Shown piece by piece: positions 35,898-44,089 of a stretch of DNA of 64,000 nucleotides. The stretch covers positions 1-64,000 of the forward strand of contig JADHXD010000001.1 of the NCBI GenBank assembly GCA_016783145.1. Direction: 5' to 3'. The position numbers were made by a program, and so were the translations under genes. Origin of the DNA: Anaerolineae bacterium (GTDB taxonomy: Bacteria > Chloroflexota > Anaerolineae > JAFGEY01). The notes beneath the pieces are model-generated. The model was not told the DNA's origin, did no database searches, and saw only the letters and a program-made list of their open reading frames with translations. Each line of letters opens with the position of its first letter. Within the stretch, counting starts at the first letter, position 1.

Positions 35898-37064
35898 TCA
35901 CCTGAGGCGGCGCCCGGTTACGATTCGCTTCTGTAGGATCTCAAGCAAGGCTTCCGGGGACGCTGCCTCGATGACATCGAGCAGCACATCCTGGTCCCCC
36001 TGAAGCCTGGCAAGCACCTCTGGATCAGGATTGATCGCCGTGACAAACCCCTTGTTCTTTAGAGCGGACTGTACGCTTCGTCCAGAACTCGGTCCGAAGC
36101 GCATCAGGTAGTGTAGTAGGGCCGCGTACCAACTCCGTCCCGCCGACGGCGACATCAGGATGTAGTCGACATCGGAGGGCGGCGGCTGCGCCAAGTGGTG
36201 CCCATCCTCGATGCGCTCAGCAAGGGCCGTGCTCAGCTCGACCGGCGTGGCGGCAAGAATGACCTCGACGCCGAGCTCCAGTTCTTCCATCTCGGAGAGC
36301 AGCCCTTCAGTCGGGTTGATGGCAACGATAACCCCGCCCAGCAAGCCAGCGTCCTGCCGCCTTTTCCCCGCACTGATCCCAAACTCAGCCAGGTACGGGA
36401 CTGCGGCCTGGTACCACTCTGCGCCCGCCCCCTCGGGCAGCAAGAGATAGTCACCCCCTGTCTTTAGCATCGGCTCAGCGTACAGACGCGCCTCGTCCCA
36501 ATAGGAGTCATTGTGCTTGACCCGCCACTGGACCGTCCCTCGGAGAAACACCGTGATCGTATCTGACACGGCTTCGACGCTCACTGTGCGCTGACCCCAC
36601 ACATCATACTCCTCGGTCAGCTCGCCCCAGATCACTTGCGGAGCGCGAGGATCGGTGCCACCGTAGGGATCGATGCCCACACATGTCTTGTAGCAGCCGT
36701 TTTCTTTTGACTGTTCGATGTTGTCGTGCTTGCTGGACCAGACTTGTACCCAAGCGGAGAACGTGACCTGCTTGCCCACGGAAACGCCGGATACTTGCTG
36801 ATAGATGCCTGCCTCGTGCGTGGAAAAGGTGGTGAAGAGCTTCTGTGCAAAGTCGCCCGTCCGTATACGTCTGTACCCAAACCTGCGACCATCTTCTGGC
36901 TCATAATCTGGACGGTGGAGATAGCCGGGCTCCTGGTGATCCTCCCCCTCCCGCCACCAGGCATGCCAATCGTTCGCCACCGTCAGCTCGCCGATGTCGT
37001 TGTAGTTCCGGAATCCATCGCAAAAGTCCTTGTTCTTGAGTGCCAACTCGGTTCTCTTGACCAT
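35898..37064 (-). CDS. Uncharacterised protein: jelly-roll-like domain plus two ~85-residue tandem repeats
   Basis: 388 residues, no signal peptide or membrane helix. The ATG at 37064 has AAGGAG seven bases upstream; the upstream frame lacks support. Residues ~10-210 look like a carbohydrate-binding-type beta sandwich (FRNYNDIGELTVANDW, YQQVSGVSVGKQVTFSAWVQV, SDTITVFLRGTVQW). The C-terminal part is two tandem copies of one unknown domain, at about 217-303 and 304-388: DYLLLPEGAGAEWYQAA against DYILMSPSAGRSWYAAL, both continuing with YL-x-x-FG, an AINP motif and a closing ELx2-LxxRIxxGxxL helix. I do not recognise the repeat. It has its own promoter and is divergent from the DeoR-type regulator. 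Confidence 0.78.
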   Translation of the reverse strand: MVKRTELALKNKDFCDGFRNYNDIGELTVANDWHAWWREGEDHQEPGYLHRPDYEPEDGRRFGYRRIRTGDFAQKLFTTFSTHEAGIYQQVSGVSVGKQVTFSAWVQVWSSKHDNIEQSKENGCYKTCVGIDPYGGTDPRAPQVIWGELTEEYDVWGQRTVSVEAVSDTITVFLRGTVQWRVKHNDSYWDEARLYAEPMLKTGGDYLLLPEGAGAEWYQAAVPYLAEFGISAGKRRQDAGLLGGVIVAINPTEGLLSEMEELELGVEVILAATPVELSTALAERIEDGHHLAQPPPSDVDYILMSPSAGRSWYAALLHYLMRFGPSSGRSVQSALKNKGFVTAINPDPEVLARLQGDQDVLLDVIEAASPEALLEILQKRIVTGRRLR

Positions 37065-37136
37065 CTGATGCTCCTTCCTCTGCTGGTCGTGAGTGGCCGG
37101 GATCCCCCCCCGGGCACCTGCGAACATCACGGCTCT

Positions 37137-37165
37137 ACTATACACCATCCCACAGCATCTGTCAA
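37137..37165 (-). promoter_or_regulatory. Sigma-70 promoter of the tandem-repeat protein gene
   Basis: On the minus strand TTGACA (37165-37160), 17-bp spacer, TATAGT (37142-37137). The leader is about 65 bases before the ATG at 37064. This and the facing promoter at 37248 lie in the 337-bp gap 37065-37401, which contains no gene. Confidence 0.8.
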
Positions 37166-37247
37166 TAGCTCTCGAGAGGACAAACACCGCAAAATCCGTC
37201 ACAAACATGCACGATCACGCTCCGGATCGGCCACAAGTGCGCAGGAC

Positions 37248-37276
37248 TTGACAGTGCTCTCCACGCGTGCTATAAT
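37248..37276 (+). promoter_or_regulatory. Consensus sigma-70 promoter of the DeoR regulator / ABC ATPase operon
   Basis: TTGACA (37248-37253), 17-bp spacer, TATAAT (37271-37276): a perfect consensus. The leader to the start codon is about 118 bases. Confidence 0.85.
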
Positions 37277-37284
37277 GCACGCGT
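37263..37284. promoter_or_regulatory. Palindromic operator centred on the -10 box
   Basis: ACGCGTGC (37263-37270) and its exact reverse complement GCACGCGT (37277-37284) flank the TATAAT hexamer. A dimeric repressor bound here would cover the -10 region. The downstream DeoR-type protein is the natural candidate, so autoregulation is likely. Confidence 0.65.
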
Positions 37285-37401
37285 CGTTGGCAGAGTGCCT
37301 CATTTGCAGTTCCGCCTGGGCCATGCACAGTCCGCTGCCGTTGCCACCATGCGTACTGCGGCAGATCTGGCGAGTTGGCCTCCACATAGCGAGGAATGAA
37401 A

Positions 37402-38157
37402 GTGCTTGCCGCCGAACGTCGCCGGGCAATCACGAACCTGATGCGCAAGCAATCCAGTGTCCGCGTGGAGGACTTGTGCACGCGCTTTGGGGCCAGTGCC
37501 TCCACCATTCGCCGCGACCTGGAGTACCTGGAGCGGCGCGGCACCCTGAAGCGGACGTACGGAGGGGCGATTGCTGCCGACGGAGATGAGGTCAGCTTGG
37601 CTGTGGAAGACACCGCGCTTTCCGAGGTCAGATCCAGGATCGGGGCCGCCACCGCCGCGCTGATCAGGGAGGGAGAGACGGTCTTCCTGGGCCCGGGGCC
37701 GACTACGTTGGCGGTGGCACAGCATCTCGTGACCCGATCGTCGGTCACGGTTGTGACCAACGCACTGAATGTAGCCACCTACCTGACCGCACACTCGCAC
37801 CTGCCCGTCATCGTCACGGGAGGTCAGGTCGACCGCCCACAGACAGCCCTCTTGGGGCACCTGGCGCAACTGACCTTGCGCGAGCTGCGCGCAGATCGAG
37901 CCATCATCGGTGTGGGCGGCATACACGTGCCCGATGGAGTCACCGGAGAAAGCCTGCCCGGGGTGCAGTTCCTGCGCTCGGTCATCGAGCTGATGCCTGA
38001 GCTGGTGATCGTCGCCGACTCTGGCAGGTGGGGGCGCGTCGGGCCCGCATTTCTGGCAGCGCTGGAGGCCATCGATGTCATCGTCACAGACCTCAACGCG
38101 CCTGCCGCGATGGTCTGGGATCTAGCCCAATTGGGGATTCAGGTCATACAAACTTGA
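37402..38157 (+). CDS. DeoR-family transcriptional regulator
   Basis: A sugar-phosphate-responsive repressor type. The N-terminal helix-turn-helix is VRVEDLCTRFGASASTIRRDLEYLERRG, with the family's LKRTYGGAI following; the rest is the DeoRC effector domain (DRAIIGVGGIHVPDGVTG and VIVADSGRWGRVGPAFLA). I take the GTG at 37402 because the only ribosome site, GAGGA at 37391-37395, is six bases before it; the in-frame ATG at 37396 touches that site directly and is less likely. That gives 251 residues. It is 19 bp from the downstream ATPase gene, and its promoter carries a palindrome that may be its operator. Confidence 0.9.
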   Translation: MLAAERRRAITNLMRKQSSVRVEDLCTRFGASASTIRRDLEYLERRGTLKRTYGGAIAADGDEVSLAVEDTALSEVRSRIGAATAALIREGETVFLGPGPTTLAVAQHLVTRSSVTVVTNALNVATYLTAHSHLPVIVTGGQVDRPQTALLGHLAQLTLRELRADRAIIGVGGIHVPDGVTGESLPGVQFLRSVIELMPELVIVADSGRWGRVGPAFLAALEAIDVIVTDLNAPAAMVWDLAQLGIQVIQT

Positions 38158-38176
38158 CTCAAAGGAGGAACCTGTC

Positions 38177-39283
38177 ATGGCAAGCGTAACGTATGAGCAC
38201 GTGAGCAAGCGATTCGGCAACGTCGAAGCGGTCAACGATCTGAGCATCGAGATCCCGGACAAAGAGTTCCTGGTGTTTGTAGGCCCTTCGGGTTGTGGCA
38301 AGACCACCAGCTTGCGCCTGCTGGCAGGGCTGGAGGAGCTGACCGAGGGAAACATCTACATCGGGGACCGCCTGGTCAATGATGTAGCCCCCAAGGACCG
38401 CGACATCGCCATGGTCTTCCAGAGCTATGCGCTCTACCCGCACATGTCGGTCTATGACAACATGGCCTTTGGCCTCAGGCTGCGCAAGACCCCGAAGATC
38501 GAAATCGATCAGCGGGTCAAGCAGGCTGCGGGAGATCTGGGCATCGGCGACCTGCTGGATCGCAAGCCCAAGCAGCTTTCGGGTGGCCAGCGACAGCGCG
38601 TGGCCGTGGGCCGGGCCATCGTCCGCGATCCAGCCGTGTTCCTGATGGACGAGCCGCTCTCGAACCTCGACGCCAAGCTTCGCGTCGAGGCGCGCGCGAT
38701 GCTCAGCAGGCTTCACCAGCGGCTGGAGACGACTTTTATCTATGTGACCCACGACCAGACCGAGGCGATGACGATGGGCAGCCGGATCTCTGTGCTGCGT
38801 GACGGGGTTCTGCAGCAGATCGATACCCCGCAGGTGCTCTATGATACGCCCGCCAACATCTTTGTCGCTGGTTTCATCGGCAGTCCGAGCATGAACTTTT
38901 TCGACGCAACCCTGGTGGGCAGCGCAGACGAGATGGTTGTCCAGTCGGACACGTTCAAGCTGGCCGTCCCCCCGGGCAGGGCCAAGATCTACGCCGAGAG
39001 AGGATACGCAGGGCGCGAGGTCGTCTTTGGCATCCGGCCCGGCGACATCTACGACCCCGAGTTCCAGGCCCTCAACGTCTACGCCCAGACACTCACCGCC
39101 AAGGTGGACGTCACCGAGTTGATGGGCAATGAGATCTTTTTGTACTTGCTGACCGGTGAAAAAGAGTTCAAGGCACGGGTCGACCCTCGCTCCAAAGCGC
39201 GGGTAGGCCACGAACTGAACTTTGTCTTTGATATGGAGCGTATGCAGATCTTTGACCGCCAGACCGAAATGGCAGTCCGGTAA
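38177..39283 (+). CDS. ABC transporter ATPase, MalK/UgpC/MsiK type
   Basis: A 368-residue CUT1-class sugar ABC ATPase. Walker A GPSGCGKTT, signature LSGGQRQRVAVGRAI, Walker B VFLMDEPLSNLDAKLR and the H-loop YVTHDQTEAM are all intact, followed by the C-terminal TOBE/regulatory domain (residues ~235-368; FGIRPGDIYDPEF). AAAGGAGG precedes the ATG. No permease or binding-protein gene is adjacent, so it probably energises several sugar transporters encoded elsewhere, as MsiK does in Streptomyces. It forms an operon with the DeoR-type regulator and is followed by a strong terminator. Confidence 0.92.
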   Translation: MASVTYEHVSKRFGNVEAVNDLSIEIPDKEFLVFVGPSGCGKTTSLRLLAGLEELTEGNIYIGDRLVNDVAPKDRDIAMVFQSYALYPHMSVYDNMAFGLRLRKTPKIEIDQRVKQAAGDLGIGDLLDRKPKQLSGGQRQRVAVGRAIVRDPAVFLMDEPLSNLDAKLRVEARAMLSRLHQRLETTFIYVTHDQTEAMTMGSRISVLRDGVLQQIDTPQVLYDTPANIFVAGFIGSPSMNFFDATLVGSADEMVVQSDTFKLAVPPGRAKIYAERGYAGREVVFGIRPGDIYDPEFQALNVYAQTLTAKVDVTELMGNEIFLYLLTGEKEFKARVDPRSKARVGHELNFVFDMERMQIFDRQTEMAVR

Positions 39284-39304
39284 CCAGGACCGCCGTAGAC
39301 ATCA

Positions 39305-39346
39305 AGCCGGTCACCCCCAAGAAGAGGGTGACCGGCTCTTGCTTTC
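39305..39346 (+). terminator. Strong intrinsic terminator after the ABC ATPase gene
   Basis: A perfect 12-bp stem, AGCCGGTCACCC (39305-39316) with GGGTGACCGGCT (39326-39337), a nine-base loop, and a pyrimidine-rich tail CTTGCTTTC. Confidence 0.88.
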
Positions 39347-39384
39347 CTTGCCTTGGGCCCCATCCTTCGGCTCCGCTCAGGACG

Positions 39385-39912
39385 CTATGTGTAGCGAGAC
39401 ACCTCGAATCGCGACAGCTTGATCGGTTCGTCCGGTCCGATCCCGGCCTTGAGGCGGCAGATGCGGATCTGCTCCGCCACCGTGTCCACTCCCTCCAGGT
39501 CGGGGAGAAGCAGCCCCCTCCTGGTCCAGCCCTGCGCGGCCTCGACGATCACGCCGTAGCGCCTGGGATCGAGTTCCTCCGGGCTGGAGATCGGTTCCGG
39601 TTGGCTCAGCACGTCGACCTTGGTGTCCAGCCCGTCGAGCTCGCCCGGCATCACCGGCGGGAAGCGGGGATCCCGGGTGGCGGCTGAGATCGCATTCGAG
39701 ATGATCTCCAGCGCTACGTTCGGCTGGGTGGGCAGAAACGTGCCAATGCAGCCCCTCAACTGACCATACCGATCGTGCAAGGAGACAAATGTCCCGGCCT
39801 GCTCGTGCATCTCCGCAGTCAGTTCGTCAGGAGGATCCACGACTCGGCCCTCACACACGTATATCCTGATCGCCTCGCTCGCCAGTCGCACCAACGGATG
39901 GCTCTCTTTCAC
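39385..39912 (-). CDS. AMMECR1-domain protein
   Basis: 175 residues. The GTG at 39912 ([19 protein letters not shown]) has a GGGAGGTG site six bases upstream, and nothing before it matches the family. The conserved [13 protein letters not shown] hexapeptide region, [20 protein letters not shown] and [10 protein letters not shown] are diagnostic of the AMMECR1 domain, which occurs in all domains of life. Its biochemical role is unsettled; archaeal and bacterial members sit near radical SAM and MEMO genes, but none is adjacent here. It is convergent with the ABC ATPase gene and divergent from the small membrane-protein gene. No clear promoter of its own was found. Confidence 0.88.
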   Translation of the reverse strand: MKESHPLVRLASEAIRIYVCEGRVVDPPDELTAEMHEQAGTFVSLHDRYGQLRGCIGTFLPTQPNVALEIISNAISAATRDPRFPPVMPGELDGLDTKVDVLSQPEPISSPEELDPRRYGVIVEAAQGWTRRGLLLPDLEGVDTVAEQIRICRLKAGIGPDEPIKLSRFEVSRYT

Positions 39913-39973
39913 CGACGCACCTCCCCAGTCCAGAACCTGTACGCAACCTTCACGCAATATCGAGCAAAACCTG

Positions 39974-40002
39974 TTGCACCCTCTCACAGCACATGCTACA
40001 AT
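39974..40002 (+). promoter_or_regulatory. Sigma-70-like promoter for the small membrane protein gene
   Basis: TTGCAC (39974-39979), 17-bp spacer, TACAAT (39997-40002). This gives an unusually long leader of about 175 bases before the GTG at 40185. Confidence 0.6.
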
Positions 40003-40114
40003 AAATAAAAGTATGTCGCGCACGTGGAGCACGCCCTCGCAGCTTCCCGCATCGCAAGAGCGGACGCCTGCCAGGAGTGCCCATCCAGACGTCTGAGACG
40101 TTCACCGCAACACC

Positions 40115-40156
40115 GTAGGTCCCTTACGGGAGAAGTGGATCTCCCGTTGAACCAGC
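40115..40156 (+). other. Structured 5' leader of the small membrane protein gene
   Basis: The leader has complementary segments: ACGGGAG (about 40126) can pair either with CTCCCGT (about 40140) or, through its ACGG part, with an upstream CCGT. This leaves alternative foldings before the AAAGGAG ribosome site at 40171. I do not recognise a known riboswitch. Confidence 0.35.
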
Positions 40157-40184
40157 CAAGCTCAGAGAACAAAGGAGAAGAACC

Positions 40185-40442
40185 GTGTCACTCTTTCAGA
40201 AGCGAGAGAACCTGACAGATGAAGAGAAAAAGCTAAGCGTTGTCACCTTCTGGCTCTTTGTCGTCGGCTTGTTTGCCTGGGTGATCCCATTTGCCGTCCT
40301 CTTTGTGCTGCAGCTTCCGACTCAGACGGTGGCCGGCGCGATGGGAACTGCCCTCTGGCCAAGCATCGTCTCTTTCATCGTTACCGCCGTGCTATGCATC
40401 GTCGCATACGTGATCTATCGCAAGGCCGTGCTCAGGATCTAG
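40185..40442 (+). CDS. Small two-helix membrane protein
   Basis: 85 residues with a charged N-terminal part (MSLFQKRENLTDEEKKLS) and two membrane helices (about 19-45 and 55-78), ending in a basic tail. The GTG at 40185 has AAAGGAG eight bases upstream. It belongs to no family I recognise. It stands alone between its own promoter and a hairpin terminator, so it is a single-gene unit. The long structured leader suggests regulated expression. Confidence 0.75.
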   Translation: MSLFQKRENLTDEEKKLSVVTFWLFVVGLFAWVIPFAVLFVLQLPTQTVAGAMGTALWPSIVSFIVTAVLCIVAYVIYRKAVLRI

Positions 40443-40525
40443 CGACAACCCATCCTCGCCATAGCGACAGAGCCCTGGCTGCTTTGCCGCCAAGCCGCGC
40501 ACCGTCTAGGCTGTCCTGAGGGCCA

Positions 40526-40562
40526 GCCGGCGAGCCTCCTGCGTGCAGGGGGGCTCGCCGGC
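40526..40562 (+). terminator. Hairpin after the small membrane protein gene
   Basis: GCCGGCGAGCC (40526-40536) pairs perfectly with GGCTCGCCGGC (40552-40562), and the loop can extend through CTGC/GCAG. There is no T run after it, so termination may need help. The 282-bp gap to the next gene also has a second hairpin and a promoter, listed separately. Confidence 0.6.
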
Positions 40563-40622
40563 CATCCCCAGGTCAACGCTGCATGCCTATGGGTGGGCGG
40601 CTGCCTTCATTGTACCACATCG

Positions 40623-40642
40623 GGGGGATTAGTCAATCCCCC
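40623..40642. other. Short hairpin GGGGGATT/AATCCCCC
   Basis: Perfect 8-bp arms around a four-base loop (AGTC), lying 28 bp upstream of the -35 box at 40670. It may be a second terminator element or an operator; nothing decides between these. Confidence 0.45.
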
Positions 40643-40669
40643 ACCCCTATCTCTCCCCTCTCCTCGCAA

Positions 40670-40698
40670 TTGCGGAACATCCCAAGGTATGCTAGAAT
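40670..40698 (+). promoter_or_regulatory. Sigma-70-like promoter of the surface-glycan operon
   Basis: TTGCGG (40670-40675), 17-bp spacer, TAGAAT (40693-40698), only 27 bases before the TTG start at 40725. Confidence 0.6.
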
Positions 40699-40724
40699 AG
40701 CGGTTCGGAAAGGAGAACGGGACC

Positions 40725-41780
40725 TTGAGCATCATCGAATCGCTAGGCAAGGGATTCCAGGTCGTCCGCCGATACTGGTGGCTACCCCTAATCCCTATTC
40801 TGTTGGACACTTTTCTCTGGATCGGGCCGCAGGCGTCGGTAGAGAACCTGATGCGGCAGACCCTCGATGCACTACCGGTCGAGATGGCTGACGCACCCAA
40901 CGAGGACATGTCCGAGTGGGTAAAATCTCTGCAGGCCGCGATGGGAGAAATGGCTTCCCGGTACAACGGGTTCTCTGCGCTTCGCGTGGGGTTATTGGGC
41001 GTGCCCAGCCTCATGAGCTGGGGTGAAGTGCGTCTTGGCTCTGCATCGACGTATGAGACGATGTGGATCATTTTCTCACTGATCACGGATCGGCCTGACC
41101 TGCTGGTTTCTGTGCCGGACGCAACGTTCGTCGACGTGCTCGTGTTGCAGCTCACGCAGCCTTGGAGCTGGCTCCTGTCCAGCATCCTGCTGGCCATCGC
41201 AGGCATCCTCATCGGATGCACGTATCTGGCCTCCATCACGCACACCCTGCGCGGCCTGAGCGATTCACGGACCTTCTGGCAGCGCGTACTCAGATTGGGA
41301 AGTCACTGCGTGCTCTTCTGGGTCCTGAGGGCGGTCGTGATGTTGATAGCCGGGGTCCCGTTCGTCCTCGTGTTCCTGGCCTTGAGCGCGTTCAGCCCAG
41401 CTCTATCCTCGCTGTTCGGCACCATTGTGCTGGGGATGGTCACCTGGCTTTCGTTCTATGGCACCTTTCTTGTCGCCGCGATGGCCATGAACGATGCCTC
41501 CGTACTGCAGGCGATCTGGTACAGCTTTAACGTGGTGCTGCGCAACTTTGGGTCTACGCTTGGGCTCTTCTTGCTGATCAACCTGATCGGTGGCGGACTG
41601 ACCATCCTGTGGCAAAGACTGAGCACCGGATCGTGGTGGACGTGGATCGGGATCGTCGGCAACGCCTACGTAGGAACCAGTCTGGTGGTGGCAAGCCTAG
41701 TCTTCTACCACGATCGATACACCAGGTGGAGGGAGGCCCTGATCGGCGCGCTTGCCGGTCAGAGCAAGCGAACTGCCTGA
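40725..41780 (+). CDS. Uncharacterised polytopic membrane protein
   Basis: 351 residues, with about six or seven membrane helices. The first helix (YWWLPLIPILLDTFLWIG) is followed by a long amphipathic outer loop (residues ~35-90), then helices near 100-120, 140-165, 190-225, 230-255, 270-290 and 305-325. The distribution resembles YesL/DUF-type membrane proteins of polysaccharide loci, but I cannot name a family. It starts with TTG at 40725 behind AAAGGAG. It is the first gene of the plus-strand glycan operon, 28 bp before the first epimerase gene. Confidence 0.72.
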   Translation: MSIIESLGKGFQVVRRYWWLPLIPILLDTFLWIGPQASVENLMRQTLDALPVEMADAPNEDMSEWVKSLQAAMGEMASRYNGFSALRVGLLGVPSLMSWGEVRLGSASTYETMWIIFSLITDRPDLLVSVPDATFVDVLVLQLTQPWSWLLSSILLAIAGILIGCTYLASITHTLRGLSDSRTFWQRVLRLGSHCVLFWVLRAVVMLIAGVPFVLVFLALSAFSPALSSLFGTIVLGMVTWLSFYGTFLVAAMAMNDASVLQAIWYSFNVVLRNFGSTLGLFLLINLIGGGLTILWQRLSTGSWWTWIGIVGNAYVGTSLVVASLVFYHDRYTRWREALIGALAGQSKRTA

Positions 41781-41808
41781 GACGAGACTAGCAGGAGCGA
41801 ATAAGAGA

Positions 41809-42807
41809 ATGTCTCACTACTTGATCACCGGAGGGGCAGGGTTCATCGGCTCTCACCTATCGGAAGCCCTCCTTGAGCGCGGTCACTATGTGACTGTCAT
41901 CGACAATCTTTCCACGGGACGGTTCGAGAACATCGCCCCACTGGTCGGCAATCCCCGTTTCCGTTTTGCCATCGACACCATCACCAACGAGATCGTGATG
42001 GACCGGCTGGTGAGCGAGTGTGACATCGTCGTCCACATGGCAGCGGTCGTCGGCGTAGAGCTGATCCTCAAGGACCCAGTGAACGTCATTGAGACCAACA
42101 TCCTGGGGACACATTTCGTGCTCAAGGTCGCCAACCGCTATCGCAAGCAGGTGCTGTTCGCCTCTACCTCCGAGATCTATGGCAAGAACGAAAACGTTCC
42201 TTTCCGTGAAGATGATGACCGGGTCCTGGGACCGGCGACCGTAGCCCGGTGGAGCTACTCCTCTTCGAAGGCGGTAGACGAGTTCCTGAGCCTGGCATAC
42301 CACCGGAAGAACGATCTGCCCGTTGTCATCTTTCGCCTGTTTAACACGGTAGGACCCCGGCAAACAGGTCGCTACGGAATGGTCATCCCTCGGTTCGTGA
42401 GGCAAGCTCTGTCCGGCGAGCCCATCACCGTCTATGGAGACGGGAACCAGGCCCGCTGTTTCGTGCACGTCAAGGATGTCGTCGAGGCGATCATCGCCTT
42501 GTCCGCGTGCCCGCAGGCGATCGGCCAAGTGTTCAACATTGGCTCCACCGACGAGGTCTCCATCCTCGAGCTGGCGCACCGGGTGCTGAAACTGGCGGAC
42601 GCTGCGCTCGGACGTGCTCCTACAGGCATAGATGAACGTGTCAGACTCGTGCCCTACGAGCAGGCCTACACCGCTGGGTTCGAGGACATGAAGCGCAGGA
42701 TGCCGGACATCGGCAAGATAGGCCGGTACGTAGGGTGGCAACCTCGTTCGTCGCTCGACGAGATCCTGCAGGATGTCATCCAGTTCTCCATGCAGAGATC
42801 GCAGTAG
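41809..42807 (+). CDS. NAD-dependent sugar-nucleotide epimerase/dehydratase (extended SDR)
   Basis: 332 residues. The ATG at 41809 has AGGAG upstream and gives the Rossmann motif GGAGFIGSH at residues 8-16. Catalytic Ser/Thr is in ASTSEIYG and the YxxxK pair is YSSSK. NTVGPRQTGRYGMVIPRFVRQAL and the RCFVHVKDVVEAI segment match UDP-glucose 4-epimerase / UDP-glucuronate decarboxylase-like members. Exact substrate cannot be set by sequence. It makes an activated sugar for the locus, and the next gene is a second, only distantly similar, epimerase. Confidence 0.88.
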   Translation: MSHYLITGGAGFIGSHLSEALLERGHYVTVIDNLSTGRFENIAPLVGNPRFRFAIDTITNEIVMDRLVSECDIVVHMAAVVGVELILKDPVNVIETNILGTHFVLKVANRYRKQVLFASTSEIYGKNENVPFREDDDRVLGPATVARWSYSSSKAVDEFLSLAYHRKNDLPVVIFRLFNTVGPRQTGRYGMVIPRFVRQALSGEPITVYGDGNQARCFVHVKDVVEAIIALSACPQAIGQVFNIGSTDEVSILELAHRVLKLADAALGRAPTGIDERVRLVPYEQAYTAGFEDMKRRMPDIGKIGRYVGWQPRSSLDEILQDVIQFSMQRSQ

Positions 42808-42823
42808 AGACAAGGAGTGAAGG

Positions 42824-43954
42824 TTGGCAGAAAAGGTCCTGGTCACAGGGGGAGCGGGGTTCATCGGATCGCACCTGGTAGATGCGCTGCTGGCAGCAGG
42901 GCACGAGGTACGCGTGTTAGACAACCTGGAGCCGCAGGTGCACGGCGGTTTGCGGGAACGCGGCCAGTGGCCAGGTTACCTGGCTGCAGAGTGCGAGCGA
43001 ATCCTGGGGGACGTGCGAGACCGAGATACGCTGCGAAAGGCCATCCAGGGCGCGGAAGTGATTTTTCACCAGGCAGCAGCGGTGGGCGTGGGTCAGTCTA
43101 TGTACGCGATCGAGCACTATGTAGACGCCAACACGCGCGGCACTGCTGTGCTGCTGGACGTTCTGGCCAACGAGAAACACAACGTGCGCAAGCTCCTAGT
43201 CGCTTCTTCGATGTCCATATATGGAGAGGGCAGGTACCGCTGCCCCGAGCACGGTGAGACCTCTCCGCGACTGCGACCAGTTGAGCAGCTGGCTCGGCGA
43301 GACTGGGAAATGCGCTGCCCCACATGTGGGGCGCGAGCCGATCCCTTGCCTACGGACGAGGACAAGCCGCTGTACCCGACGAGCGTCTATGCCATCACCA
43401 AGCGATCCCAGGAAGAGATGTGTCTGGCTGTGGGGCTGGCCTACGGTCTGCCCACGGTGGCCCTGCGTTACTTTAACGCCTACGGCACTCGACAGGCGCT
43501 CTCCAACCCATACACCGGCGTGGCAGCGATCTTTTCTGGCCGCTTGCTGAACGGCAAGCAGCCGGTTATCTTTGAGGACGGGTTGCAGTCACGAGACCTG
43601 ACACACGTAAAAGACATCGTACAGGCCAACCTGCTTGCGCTGGAACGAGATGAGATGGACTACGGCGCGTTCAATGTGGGTACAGGACGGCAGTTGACGA
43701 TTTTGGACGTGGCTGAGGCACTGAATGACCACCTTGGGAACGAAGGCGAGCCCGAGATCGTGCATAGGTTCCGTGCGGGAGACATCCGCCACTGCTATGC
43801 CGACATCCGGCGCATTCAGGCGATGGGTTTCCAGCCGACGGTGCGCTTTGAGGACGGGGTGGCCGAACTCGTGAACTGGGTACGCTCGCAGACGGCAACG
43901 GACGACTTTGAGCAGGCGCGCAGCGAGCTGCAAAACCACGGGCTGACGGTATAG
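42824..43954 (+). CDS. NAD-dependent epimerase with a zinc-ribbon-like insertion (dTDP-rhamnose 4-epimerase-like)
   Basis: 376 residues, extended SDR. It starts with TTG at 42824 behind AAGGAG. GGAGFIGSH, catalytic SSMSIYG and YAITK are present. Between them lies an insertion with CPEHG at about residue 140 and CPTCG at about 167, which probably binds a metal; this inserted form is seen in dTDP-L-rhamnose 4-epimerase-like proteins. ALRYFNAYGTRQALSNPYTGVAAIF and DGLQSRDLTHVKDIV are standard substrate-binding regions. Probably makes a deoxysugar nucleotide for the surface glycan. Confidence 0.86.
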   Translation: MAEKVLVTGGAGFIGSHLVDALLAAGHEVRVLDNLEPQVHGGLRERGQWPGYLAAECERILGDVRDRDTLRKAIQGAEVIFHQAAAVGVGQSMYAIEHYVDANTRGTAVLLDVLANEKHNVRKLLVASSMSIYGEGRYRCPEHGETSPRLRPVEQLARRDWEMRCPTCGARADPLPTDEDKPLYPTSVYAITKRSQEEMCLAVGLAYGLPTVALRYFNAYGTRQALSNPYTGVAAIFSGRLLNGKQPVIFEDGLQSRDLTHVKDIVQANLLALERDEMDYGAFNVGTGRQLTILDVAEALNDHLGNEGEPEIVHRFRAGDIRHCYADIRRIQAMGFQPTVRFEDGVAELVNWVRSQTATDDFEQARSELQNHGLTV

Positions 43955-43966
43955 AAAATCTGGATG

Positions 43967-44016
43967 GAGGGCACCGCGCCCTCGAAAACCTATAGGTAGG
44001 TCGCCTTTCACAGGCG
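43967..44016 (+). other. Two small hairpins between the epimerase and FKP-like genes
   Basis: GAGGGC (43967-43972) pairs with GCCCTC (43978-43983), and CGCCT (44002-44006) with AGGCG (44012-44016). Neither has a T run. They may modulate the operon rather than end it. No promoter was found in the 135-bp gap. Confidence 0.35.
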
Positions 44017-44089
44017 GCATTTCTCAGCAGAATCTTCCGGACCCAGCGCAGCAGGAACCGCTCGAGTACGGTCCAGAGAGGACGATAGC

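Noticed and set aside
38159..39211. 350-codon minus-strand frame
   Set aside because: Antisense to the ABC ATPase, which has all its motifs.
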